Part shown: positions 1 through 6,272 of the stretch, piece after piece | Numbering within the stretch: position 1 is the stretch's first letter | Layout of the letters: every line of letters begins with the position of its first letter | Made by a program: the position numbers and the translations under genes | Notes under the pieces: generated by a model | Told to the model about the DNA's origin: nothing | Databases searched by the model: none | Seen by the model: the letters and a program-made list of their open reading frames with translations, nothing else | Assembly (NCBI GenBank): GCA_036164085.1 | Contig: JAYZJV010000037.1 | Span: 1 to 15,323, forward strand | Origin: TMED-70 sp036164085 | Lineage (GTDB): Bacteria > Chloroflexota > Dehalococcoidia > Lucifugimonadales > Lucifugimonadaceae | Direction of reading: 5' to 3' | DNA length: 15,323 nucleotides

Positions 1-937
1 CCAAATCAAAGAGATCCAATGCTGTAGATAAAGTAATATAACTATTTGCATCAAATCTCTCTACAAATCTTTCCCCTTGATAAGCTAAATAACTACCAAC
101 TGAAAATTTTTTTTCAAAACTAGTGGATATATCTCTAGGGTTATTTCTGTCTATTTCAAATTTTTCATTCATAGACTCTCTAGAAAGGTAAGTGATATGT
201 CCTAACATTCTAGCTAATGCTAACCCTACATCAGGTTTTTTTTCAGAATCATAGTAATCCCCTGAATTGAAATTTGGATCACTAATAATTGCATTCCTTG
301 CAACCACATCAAAAGCTAATCCTTGAGTTGTCAATCTTGGTGATGAAGCAATTGGAAAGCATGTTTTGATCCTTTCAGGATATTGAGTAGCCCATTCTAA
401 GCACTGAAATCCTCCTAGAGAACCTCCAACAACACCTAAAAGTTGATTTATTCCTAAGCTATCAATTAATATCTTTTGTAATAAAACCATATCTTTAATA
501 GTAATGACCGGAAAATCTGCTCCATAGTAATCATTTGTTTTGGGATTTATTGAATTTGGTCCAGTTGTCCCTCTACAGCTACCTAACACATTAGAACAAA
601 CAACAAAATATTTATTTGTATCAATAGGTTTCCCTGGACCAACCATTATTTCCCACCAGCCAGGTAAATCTTTTTCATCATGTTTTGCTACATGAGAATC
701 TCCAGTAATTGCATGACAAATCAAAATACAATTACTTTTTTCTGAATTTAGCTGACCATATGTTTCGTAAGCTATTTCAACATTTTCCAAATTTCCCCCT
801 CTTTCAAGATTTAGGGTATGAGGAACCTCAAATTTTCTTATATGTTTAGAAAATTCATGAGTTCTTTGGTCGTCTGAATTGCTTATTTTTTCCAAAATTA
901 TCCTTTTTGAAAGCCCTAATATTTCTAGGGCTTTCAT
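1..937 (-). CDS. metX: Homoserine O-acetyltransferase MetX (C-terminus beyond window)
   Basis: An open frame runs off the left edge, giving 312 codons. My translation is an alpha/beta-hydrolase-fold homoserine transacetylase, which transfers acetyl from acetyl-CoA to homoserine in cytoplasmic methionine synthesis. Visible family blocks are ILICHAITGDSH (about 71-82), PGWWEIMVGPGKPIDT (92-107), CSNVLGSCRGTTGP (114-127) and the nucleophile elbow GGSLGG with Ser173. YLAYQGERFVERFDANSY follows at 283-300. Full-length relatives are about 350-380 residues, so roughly 50-60 residues are missing, including the expected late catalytic Asp and His. It lies directly downstream of metY, whose product uses O-acetylhomoserine. 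The start is unresolved. ATG at 937 is 7 bases after the metY stop but has no SD and is overlapped by a 10-bp hairpin. TTG at 895 has AAGGA five bases upstream and gives a more family-like N-terminus. Acetyl rather than succinyl specificity is inferred from the MetY partner. Confidence 0.93.
   Translation of the reverse strand, partial: MKALEILGLSKRIILEKISNSDDQRTHEFSKHIRKFEVPHTLNLERGGNLENVEIAYETYGQLNSEKSNCILICHAITGDSHVAKHDEKDLPGWWEIMVGPGKPIDTNKYFVVCSNVLGSCRGTTGPNSINPKTNDYYGADFPVITIKDMVLLQKILIDSLGINQLLGVVGGSLGGFQCLEWATQYPERIKTCFPIASSPRLTTQGLAFDVVARNAIISDPNFNSGDYYDSEKKPDVGLALARMLGHITYLSRESMNEKFEIDRNNPRDISTSFEKKFSVGSYLAYQGERFVERFDANSYITLSTALDLFDL
909..935 (-). other. Perfect 10-bp hairpin at the metY-metX junction
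   Basis: GAAAGCCCTA at 909-918 and TAGGGCTTTC at 926-935 are perfect inverted arms around a 7-base loop. In the minus-strand mRNA the hairpin begins 9 bases after the metY stop codon and is followed by AAAAAGGA, not a U-tract, so it is not a normal intrinsic terminator. It either occludes the ATG candidate at 937 or lies between the cistrons if metX starts at the TTG at 895. A role in mRNA processing, 3'-end protection of metY, or lowering metX translation is inference. Confidence 0.6.
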
Positions 938-944
938 ATAGTAT

Positions 945-2231
945 TTAAGACAATGCTTGGTCTATATCATTTTTTATATCTTCAACATTTTCTAACCCAA
1001 TAGACAATCTAATGTACTCTGGGCTAACACCTGTTTCTTTTTGCTCTTCCTCACTTAGCTGAGAATGCGTAGTTGAAGCAGGATGTATTACTAAAGTTCT
1101 AGCGTCACCAATATTTGCTAGATGACTTAGTAATTTTACATTATCAATAAACTTAACCGCTGCATCTTTTCCACCCTTTATTCCAAATCCTATAACTGCA
1201 CCTTTTCCATCTGGAAGGTACTTATTAGCACTATCATGGTCTTTATGAGAACTTAACCCTGGATAATTTACCCAATCAACTTTATCGTGATTCTCTAAAA
1301 ATTCTGCAATTGCTTGAGCATTTTCACAGTGTCTTTCCATCCTTAGATGTAATGTTTCAAGCCCTTGAATTGTAATCCAAGCTGCAAATGGACTCATAGC
1401 AGCTCCTGTATCTCTTAGCCAATGTGTCCTTATGTGAACTAAATATACCAAATTACCCAAAGGCCTTAAAGCTTCCTCCAAAACAGCTCCGTGATATGAA
1501 GGAGAAGGACCACAAAATTCTGGCCATTTTTCTGGATTATCTGCCCATTTAAAATTCCCACTATCAACTATAACTCCTCCAATGTGTGCTCCATGACCGC
1601 CTATAAATTTAGTTGTGGAATGAATAACTATATCCACACCATGCTCAAAAGGTCTAAGTAGAAAAGGAGTCATCACAGTATTATCACAAATCACAGGTAA
1701 TTCATTGTCATGACTGATTTTTGAGATCTTTTCAAAATCAGGAACATCATTTTTTGGATTCCCTAAAGATTCAAAATAAACACATCTAGAATTTTCATCA
1801 ACTAATTCATTTATTTTTTCTGGCTCTGAAGGATCAAAGAATCTAACCTCAATACCTAGTTTTTCAAATGTTTGGGTGAACAAAGTCCAAGTCCCCCCAT
1901 AAAGACTAGTTGAAGAAATAATATTTTGACCACTATGAGCTATCGTCAAAATTGCTGCATTTATTGCTGCTTGCCCTGATGAAAAGGAAAGTGCATATAT
2001 CCCCCCATCTAAGGCTGCTATTCTTTGTTCAAGAACGTCACATGTAGGATTCATTAATCTTGAATAAATGTTCCCAAATTCTGCTAACCCAAATAAGTTA
2101 GCTGCGTGCTCTGTATCATTAAATACATAAGACGTTGTTGGGTAGATAGGCACTGCCCTAGAATTAGTAGTAGGGTCAGGGTCGTAACCAGCATGTAATG
2201 CAAGTGTTTCTCTTTTATAATTTTCTGTCAT
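945..2231 (-). CDS. metY: O-acetylhomoserine sulfhydrylase MetY
   Basis: This 428-residue PLP enzyme of the Cys/Met metabolism family converts O-acetylhomoserine plus sulfide to homocysteine (or, with methanethiol, to methionine) in the cytosol. Family marks are ETLALHAGYDPDPTT at the N-terminus and YSRLMNPT (56-63). SFSSGQAAI (82-90) and CDN (Asp183, predicted to contact the PLP ring nitrogen) follow, then HSTTKFIGGHG with Lys208 as the Schiff-base lysine. Length and the late VIHPASTTHSQL block match MetY rather than the shorter cystathionine gamma-synthases. The ATG at 2231 is supported by AAGGAG about 7 bases upstream. metX follows in the same direction. Transcription must read through a terminator-like hairpin at 2244-2271 that lies behind a Met-rich leader peptide, so expression is probably attenuated by methionine sufficiency. 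Confidence 0.95.
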   Translation of the reverse strand: MTENYKRETLALHAGYDPDPTTNSRAVPIYPTTSYVFNDTEHAANLFGLAEFGNIYSRLMNPTCDVLEQRIAALDGGIYALSFSSGQAAINAAILTIAHSGQNIISSTSLYGGTWTLFTQTFEKLGIEVRFFDPSEPEKINELVDENSRCVYFESLGNPKNDVPDFEKISKISHDNELPVICDNTVMTPFLLRPFEHGVDIVIHSTTKFIGGHGAHIGGVIVDSGNFKWADNPEKWPEFCGPSPSYHGAVLEEALRPLGNLVYLVHIRTHWLRDTGAAMSPFAAWITIQGLETLHLRMERHCENAQAIAEFLENHDKVDWVNYPGLSSHKDHDSANKYLPDGKGAVIGFGIKGGKDAAVKFIDNVKLLSHLANIGDARTLVIHPASTTHSQLSEEEQKETGVSPEYIRLSIGLENVEDIKNDIDQALS

Positions 2232-2243
2232 TTTTTTCTCCTT

Positions 2244-2271
2244 AAATAAAAAAACCCCCTTTGGGGGGTTT
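2244..2271 (-). terminator. Intrinsic terminator / attenuator in front of metY
   Basis: In minus-strand RNA, AAACCCCC pairs with GGGGGUUU around a CAAA loop (8-bp stem) and is followed by UUUUUUUAUUU. It ends only about 12 bases before the metY ATG and overlaps the approach to its SD. A terminator inside the 5' leader of a biosynthetic operon implies conditional readthrough. A weaker U-run on the other side (2277-2284) sits 5 bases from the stem, so activity on the plus strand is also possible. Confidence 0.85.
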
Positions 2272-2308
2272 GCTAATTTTTTTTAGATCTAAATCTTACA
2301 AAACAAAA

Positions 2309-2377
2309 CTAGGCTTCCCCCTCCGAGAAAGTCATCATCATCATGTTCATGTTATTTGTAAATCTAAATAATTCCAT
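2309..2377 (-). CDS. Methionine-rich leader peptide of the metYX operon
   Basis: This 22-codon ORF reads ATG GAA TTA TTT AGA and ends GAA GCC TAG. It contains six methionines, five of them in the block Met-Asn-Met-Met-Met-Met (codons 10-15). It lies between a strong promoter and the terminator at 2244-2271 and immediately upstream of metY, which is the layout of ribosome-mediated attenuation leaders such as those of the his, leu, ilv and thr operons. The run of Met codons would stall ribosomes when charged elongator tRNA-Met is scarce. Codons 19-21 contain GGGGG, which can pair with the C-run of the terminator, and the stop codon lies six bases beyond it. There is no SD; the predicted transcription start coincides with the ATG, so translation would be leaderless. 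An alternative start is the in-frame ATG at 2350. The peptide itself is unlikely to have a function of its own. Confidence 0.8.
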   Translation of the reverse strand: MELFRFTNNMNMMMMTFSEGEA

Positions 2378-2384
2378 AAATGCA

Positions 2385-2414
2385 AGTATATTATGAAAAA
2401 ATAAAGTTTGTCAA
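2385..2414 (-). promoter_or_regulatory. Promoter of the leader peptide-metY-metX operon
   Basis: Reading the minus strand, TTGACA (2414-2409) is followed by 18 bases and TATACT (2390-2385). Seven bases separate the -10 box from the A of the leader ATG at 2377, so the predicted start site falls on or next to that ATG and gives a leaderless message. A short palindrome GTTTGtCAAAC (2406-2416) covers the -35 box and could be a regulator site; it is too short to judge. Confidence 0.7.
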
Positions 2415-2437
2415 ACGAAAATAAAAAAATAAAGTTT
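2396..2437. repeat. Pair of 14-base direct repeats in the metY/MFS divergent region
   Basis: AAAAAATAAAGTTT occurs at 2396-2409 and again at 2424-2437, 28 bases apart. The first copy lies within the metY promoter and overlaps its -35 box; the second leads into a TATAAT at 2437-2442 that faces the MFS gene at 2475. The sequence is simple and AT-rich, so chance is possible. The near-integral helical spacing would suit a dimeric regulator of both promoters, which is inference. Confidence 0.35.
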
Positions 2438-2474
2438 ATAATGAGAATATTTTACAAGCATTTTCTTACAATTT

Positions 2475-3683
2475 ATGAATCCTATAATAGAAGTTCTAAA
2501 AACTAAAGATTTCAAAAAACTATGGTTTATTGGAACTACAGGAATGAGCATGCGGTGGATAGAACAAATTGCTTTAGGGTTTTATGTATATAAAATAACT
2601 CAAGATGAATTTCTTGTAGGATTAGTGTTCTTCTTTAGAAATGTTCCTATGCTTTTATTTGGAGCATTTATCGGAGTTATATCTGATGAATATAATAAAA
2701 AAAATATTCTTAAGGCAACTTTGATTATGACCACATTTGTATACATTTTTTTAACAATAAGTTCTTATTTAGGACAACTAAATTATTTCCAGATATGTTT
2801 TGGTGCTTTTGTCGCTGGACTTGCTTGGTCATTTGATTTTCCGATAAGAAGGTCTTTACTCAGTGAAATAGTTGAAAGAAGGTTATATCCAAGTGCTATC
2901 GGAGTAGACATGACTTCAAGTAATTTAGCTAGAGTAATTGGTCCAATTTTTGCAGGAATAGTTTTACAACAAGTTACACTTTTTCCAATTTATTTATTTG
3001 GAACATTATTATTTTTTATGGCTTTTATTGCATGCACTAAAATTGAATCAAGGGAAATTTCAAAGCCTAAAAAATCAAGCCCTTTTAAATTCTTGGCTAA
3101 AGATTTAATAGAAGGAATAAAATACATTTTTCAAAGTAGTACATTAATTACTGTTCTGATTGTAACTATAATAATGAATGCTTTAGTTTTCACTTATCAA
3201 AGTCAATTATCTGTTATAGTTCAAAACAATCTTACAGATTTGCCTATTATTTTAGGAATTTTGGCTGCTTTAGAGGGTTTAGGGGCTACATTTGGAACCT
3301 TGTTAATTGCAAACTTCCCACTTAAAAGAGGAATCATGATTTTTCTTTCTGGGTCTTTTCTTTTTGGTTTTTGCATAATGGCATTCGCTTTTTCACAATC
3401 TATAACATTAAGCCTTTTGCTAATGGTACTTGGAGGATTTGGAATGGCCGGATTTGGAACATTACAGTCGATATTAATTATTAGTTCAGCGAATCAAAAA
3501 ATTAGAGGGAGAGTTTTAGGAATTTTAGCCATAACAATTGGTACTCAACCAATTGGAGCATTTTTATTAGGCTATTTTTCTAGGGAATATGGATCTGTTG
3601 ATGCTATGAAATTTTCTGTGCTTATTGCAATGATTTTATTATTAGTTGTAACTTCATTTCAATTTAATAAAAAAACTAACTAA
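2475..3683 (+). CDS. MFS transporter, 12-TM type (EntS-like MFS_3 group)
   Basis: This 402-residue, strongly hydrophobic protein has about 12 predicted membrane segments in two halves. The N-terminal MNPIIEVLKTKDFKKLWFIG is typical of the MFS_3/EntS-like exporters (a stretch such as L-x-x-x-x-F-R-x-L-W before TM1). A weakened motif A is seen after TM2 (GVISDEYNKKN), and WSFDFPIRRSLLSEIV (118-133) matches the loop between TM4 and TM5 of this group. A second-half glycine-rich block, LGGFGMAGFGTLQSILI, also fits. It probably exports a small molecule across the inner membrane by proton antiport; the substrate cannot be told. There is no SD before the ATG, but TATAAT at 2437-2442 lies 32 bases upstream. 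It is divergent from the methionine operon, so a role in exporting sulfur or methionine-related compounds is possible but unproven. Its last 8 bases overlap the convergent 30-codon ORF. Confidence 0.85.
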   Translation: MNPIIEVLKTKDFKKLWFIGTTGMSMRWIEQIALGFYVYKITQDEFLVGLVFFFRNVPMLLFGAFIGVISDEYNKKNILKATLIMTTFVYIFLTISSYLGQLNYFQICFGAFVAGLAWSFDFPIRRSLLSEIVERRLYPSAIGVDMTSSNLARVIGPIFAGIVLQQVTLFPIYLFGTLLFFMAFIACTKIESREISKPKKSSPFKFLAKDLIEGIKYIFQSSTLITVLIVTIIMNALVFTYQSQLSVIVQNNLTDLPIILGILAALEGLGATFGTLLIANFPLKRGIMIFLSGSFLFGFCIMAFAFSQSITLSLLLMVLGGFGMAGFGTLQSILIISSANQKIRGRVLGILAITIGTQPIGAFLLGYFSREYGSVDAMKFSVLIAMILLLVVTSFQFNKKTN

Positions 3684-3768
3684 TAAAAAAATCAAATATA
3701 AATGCTGTAATTACTCCTAAGACAGCAGCTCCCAATCCTACTAAAATAAAAAAATAAATAAGCTTCAT
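3676..3768 (-). CDS. Small single-span membrane peptide (30 aa), coupled to the MOSC gene
   Basis: The ATG at 3768-3766 overlaps the TGA stop of the MOSC gene in an ATGA arrangement, which is typical of translational coupling. The 30 residues start MKLIYFFILVGLGAAVLGVI and end FFIS. They form one hydrophobic segment (about 4-25) preceded by a single Lys and containing one Asp near the end, so it would be a tiny single-pass inner-membrane protein. Its stop codon lies within the last codons of the convergent MFS gene (8-base overlap). I know of no named family. The coupling and a clean hydrophobic helix argue for a real gene, but AT-rich DNA readily encodes Phe/Ile/Leu-rich stretches by chance. 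Confidence 0.5.
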   Translation of the reverse strand: MKLIYFFILVGLGAAVLGVITAFIFDFFIS

Positions 3769-4184
3769 AATAATTCAATTTTATCTTTCAATGAAATATA
3801 TCCCGTTTGCAGTGGTGTTGCGAATGCATACATGTTTCCTTGTAATTTTTCTATTACATCTGAATCATTATAACTTGTACTTGCGCAAGCATCTTTTATC
3901 AATGTTATTTTCAGTTTAATTGAATCATTTATTGATAGAATTTGCCCTTCCTTACATAAATTAAGGTTTATGTTATCTATTAAAATATTTTCTCTTAATG
4001 CTCCTTGTTCTAGAGCATTATTATCGTAAAGTTTCGCGTCAACAATCATAATTTGTCGATGGTCATTAAATTTCGAAAACCGATCACCTTCTATTCCAAA
4101 ATTTTCCATAACTTTTATTTTTTTTTGATATTTCATTTTTTTTTGCTTGCCTAGATTTATTGCAAGAGATCTAATAGTTCCCAA
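3765..4184 (-). CDS. MOSC domain protein
   Basis: This 139-residue protein is the size of a single stand-alone MOSC domain (Mo-cofactor sulfurase C-terminal fold). Recognisable blocks are NFGIEGDRFSKFNDHRQIMIVDAK (about 28-51), GALRENILIDNINL (81-94) and KDACASTS (about 97-104). The single conserved cysteine of the family is probably the one in DACAS, which in MOSC proteins is proposed to handle sulfur or bind the molybdenum cofactor. Related proteins include YiiM and the C-terminal part of Mo-cofactor sulfurases. The start has no strong SD. It is 16 bases downstream of crcB and ends inside the start codon of the 30-residue membrane peptide. A MobA-like gene lies 4 kb away, so molybdenum metabolism is a plausible theme. 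The exact substrate is unknown. Confidence 0.8.
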   Translation of the reverse strand: MGTIRSLAINLGKQKKMKYQKKIKVMENFGIEGDRFSKFNDHRQIMIVDAKLYDNNALEQGALRENILIDNINLNLCKEGQILSINDSIKLKITLIKDACASTSYNDSDVIEKLQGNMYAFATPLQTGYISLKDKIELL

Positions 4185-4200
4185 AATATAATTCCTTCCA

Positions 4201-4581
4201 CTAATTAAATATTTTTATTGTTTTTATTCCAAGAAATACCATTAACAATCCGAAAAAATTTGTTAAGAAAAGATTCAAAAATAATAAAAACAAGCTTTTT
4301 TGATTTAGTAAATTATAGTTATCAAGTGCAAATGTAGAAAAGGTAGTAAGAGAACCTAAAAATCCAATAATAAGAAAAACTTTTATGTTTTCAGATAGCA
4401 AGAGTTTATTCTCTAATAAGCTTATTATGAACCCTATAAAAAAACATCCAATTAAATTAACAATAAATATACCTATAGGAAAATTAATGTTTAAATTTTT
4501 ATCAATCTGTGAACCTATTGTATATCTTGTTAAGGCACCAATTGCCCCTCCAGTTAAGATCATAATTATTTTTATAAGCAT
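4201..4581 (-). CDS. crcB: Fluoride channel CrcB/FluC
   Basis: This 126-residue protein has four predicted membrane segments, the normal size for one subunit of the dual-topology dimeric fluoride channel that lets toxic fluoride leave the cytoplasm. Signature elements are GGAIGALTRY (11-20), FPIGIFIVNLIGCFFIG with the pore Asn42, and GFLGSLTTFSTFALD (73-87). The latter carries the central glycine/Thr region that binds Na+ and two phenylalanines (Phe81, Phe84) of the kind that line the fluoride path. Only one copy is present, so it should form a homodimer. I could not find a fluoride riboswitch in the upstream gap; expression may be constitutive. It leads the crcB-MOSC-small peptide cluster. 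Confidence 0.93.
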   Translation of the reverse strand: MLIKIIMILTGGAIGALTRYTIGSQIDKNLNINFPIGIFIVNLIGCFFIGFIISLLENKLLLSENIKVFLIIGFLGSLTTFSTFALDNYNLLNQKSLFLLFLNLFLTNFFGLLMVFLGIKTIKIFN

Positions 4582-4648
4582 TAGTTAACTCGTATTATTT
4601 TCAAAAGTGTTTGCAAAAAAAATTATATTAGAATGATAATTCATGACG

Positions 4649-4672
4649 ATTAATTATTCCACAATAATTAAT
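4649..4672. promoter_or_regulatory. Perfect 10-bp inverted repeat in the crcB/DHA2 divergent gap
   Basis: ATTAATTATT (4649-4658) and AATAATTAAT (4663-4672) are perfect arms around CCAC. It lies midway in the 179-base gap between crcB and the DHA2 efflux gene, just upstream of a TATAAT (4627-4622, minus strand) that could serve crcB. Efflux genes of this family are often controlled by TetR or MarR repressors that bind such palindromes, but no regulator gene is in the window. No T-tract follows, so it is not a terminator. Confidence 0.4.
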
Positions 4673-4760
4673 TTATAATTATGTTTTGTAAAACTAAACT
4701 TTTTTAGAGGTATCTATTAATACTCTAGTTTATTTAGATAAAAAATTAAAAATAAAATTA

Positions 4761-6272
4761 ATGATGATTTTATTAGTATGTCTTTTTGTAACGTCAATAA
4801 ACCAATCTGTTGTTTCAATTGCAGGACCATCAATAGTGGCCGCCTTGGGAGGGTTTGAATATTATGCTTGGATATTTTCTGCCTTTTCGCTTACATCTGC
4901 AATATGTGTTCCTATTGTTGGAAAATTAAATGATATTTATGGCGCCAAAAAAATTATTGTATTCTCTCTAATTATTTTTACATTTTCGACCTTTTTATGC
5001 GGTGTAAGTAATTCAATGTTTTTCTTTATTTTTTCTCGTGCAATTCAAGGGATTGGGTTTGCTGGTGTTATGGGAACAATTTGGATTCTAATCGCATCTT
5101 TATGGGCACCAAAAGATAGAGGGAAATGGTTAGGAATTACTTCTGCAGGATTTACTACTTCTGGAGTCATAGGTCCTATAATAGGCGGAGTTATAAACGA
5201 CTTGTTGAATTGGAGGTGGATATTCTACTTAAATATACCTATATCCATTATTGCTATTATCATAATGTTGAAAATTTTTCCTAAACAGGAAATAAGTAAG
5301 AAAATTAAATTTGACTACATCGGTGCAATTATATTTTCAGTTTTTGCAAGTACATTTTTGTTTGCTATAAGTTCTCTAAACAATAGCAATTCTTCTTTTT
5401 CAGAACTGTTTTTCATTCTAATAATGATCTCACTAATATCAGTTATTTCTTTCATAATTTATGAGAAAAACAATCCAGAAGGATTAGTTGATCTAAGTTT
5501 GTTTAAATATAAATTTTTTACAGGTGGAATGTTAGGGTCATTATTCATAGTTATCAGTTGGACTGTTTGGTCAGTTTTTCTACCATTGACGTTAATTGGG
5601 GTAAATGGTTATTCAGCATCAAAAGCATCTCTAGCATTAATAGCATTATCTGTAGGTAGTGCTATTGGTGCAAATTTTTTTGGGAACCTCATAGCTAAAC
5701 CCAAAATGTATATGCCCGTTGCGATTATTGGTTTTAGTGTCGTTGGTATATCAATGGTAATATCAGGATATACAAATTTAGAAATAAATTTTAATTTAAT
5801 GTTACTTCTGGCTGTTTTTGTTGGATTTGGTTCAACAGGAGCATTTTCAGCCTATACAGTTCCGATTCAAAATAATTTGCCCGAAGAGAGACTTGCTATT
5901 ATCACAACAAGTTTACAATTTTCTAGAGTTTTTGGGATTTCATTAGGAAGTTCTTTATTGGGGGTAATCCTACTTTTAAATATGAATACTTACACATATG
6001 AATTTCCAAGAAATGAAATATACAACCCTGATAATATTTCATCAATAGAAAAAATAAAAGAAATAAAAATTCAATATACTGAATCTGGCAAACCTACTTC
6101 TCTTTTTGAAGAAGACTTGAAAATTTCAAGAAATAATTTGAAAAAAGGCTTAAGATACGTATATTATTCTGCAAGTATTACAGCTATTTTTGGGATAATA
6201 ATTTCAATTTTCGTATTTAGAAAAATCAATCCACGTCAACACGAGGAGGAGGATTTAGTACACAATGAATAG
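4761..6272 (+). CDS. DHA2-family MFS efflux transporter (EmrB/QacA type)
   Basis: This 503-residue protein has about 14 predicted membrane segments, as in the EmrB/QacA drug:H+ antiporters. It shows INQSVVSIAGPSI in TM1 (the family motif D1-like region, with N for the usual D), GKLNDIYGAKK (motif A, about 54-64) and FSRAIQGIGFAGVMG (motif B, Arg92). GITSAGFTTSGVIGPIIGGVI (motif C) and the downstream NWRWIFYLNIP complete the pattern. It should expel hydrophobic compounds across the inner membrane; substrate unknown. The annotated ATG leaves no cytoplasmic N-terminus before TM1. The same frame stays open back to 4698 and encodes DKKLKIK just upstream, so the true start may be a non-ATG codon (for example ATT at 4716, five bases after AGAGG). 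The last 47 bases overlap the convergent cupin gene. Confidence 0.88.
   Translation: MMILLVCLFVTSINQSVVSIAGPSIVAALGGFEYYAWIFSAFSLTSAICVPIVGKLNDIYGAKKIIVFSLIIFTFSTFLCGVSNSMFFFIFSRAIQGIGFAGVMGTIWILIASLWAPKDRGKWLGITSAGFTTSGVIGPIIGGVINDLLNWRWIFYLNIPISIIAIIIMLKIFPKQEISKKIKFDYIGAIIFSVFASTFLFAISSLNNSNSSFSELFFILIMISLISVISFIIYEKNNPEGLVDLSLFKYKFFTGGMLGSLFIVISWTVWSVFLPLTLIGVNGYSASKASLALIALSVGSAIGANFFGNLIAKPKMYMPVAIIGFSVVGISMVISGYTNLEINFNLMLLLAVFVGFGSTGAFSAYTVPIQNNLPEERLAIITTSLQFSRVFGISLGSSLLGVILLLNMNTYTYEFPRNEIYNPDNISSIEKIKEIKIQYTESGKPTSLFEEDLKISRNNLKKGLRYVYYSASITAIFGIIISIFVFRKINPRQHEEEDLVHNE

Noticed and set aside
2272..2377. SAM riboswitch in the metY leader
   Set aside because: The leader lacks the recognisable SAM-I or SAM-II conserved cores and multi-helix junction, and is short; the leader ORF with a Met run explains it better.
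4385..4588. 67-residue plus-strand open frame within crcB
   Set aside because: It is antisense to the fluoride channel gene; its hydrophobic look comes from complementing membrane-helix codons.
4582..4760. Fluoride riboswitch upstream of crcB
   Set aside because: I looked for the GGCGAUGG-type start and the pseudoknot-like layout of the crcB motif and found neither; the gap is AT-rich with one dyad.
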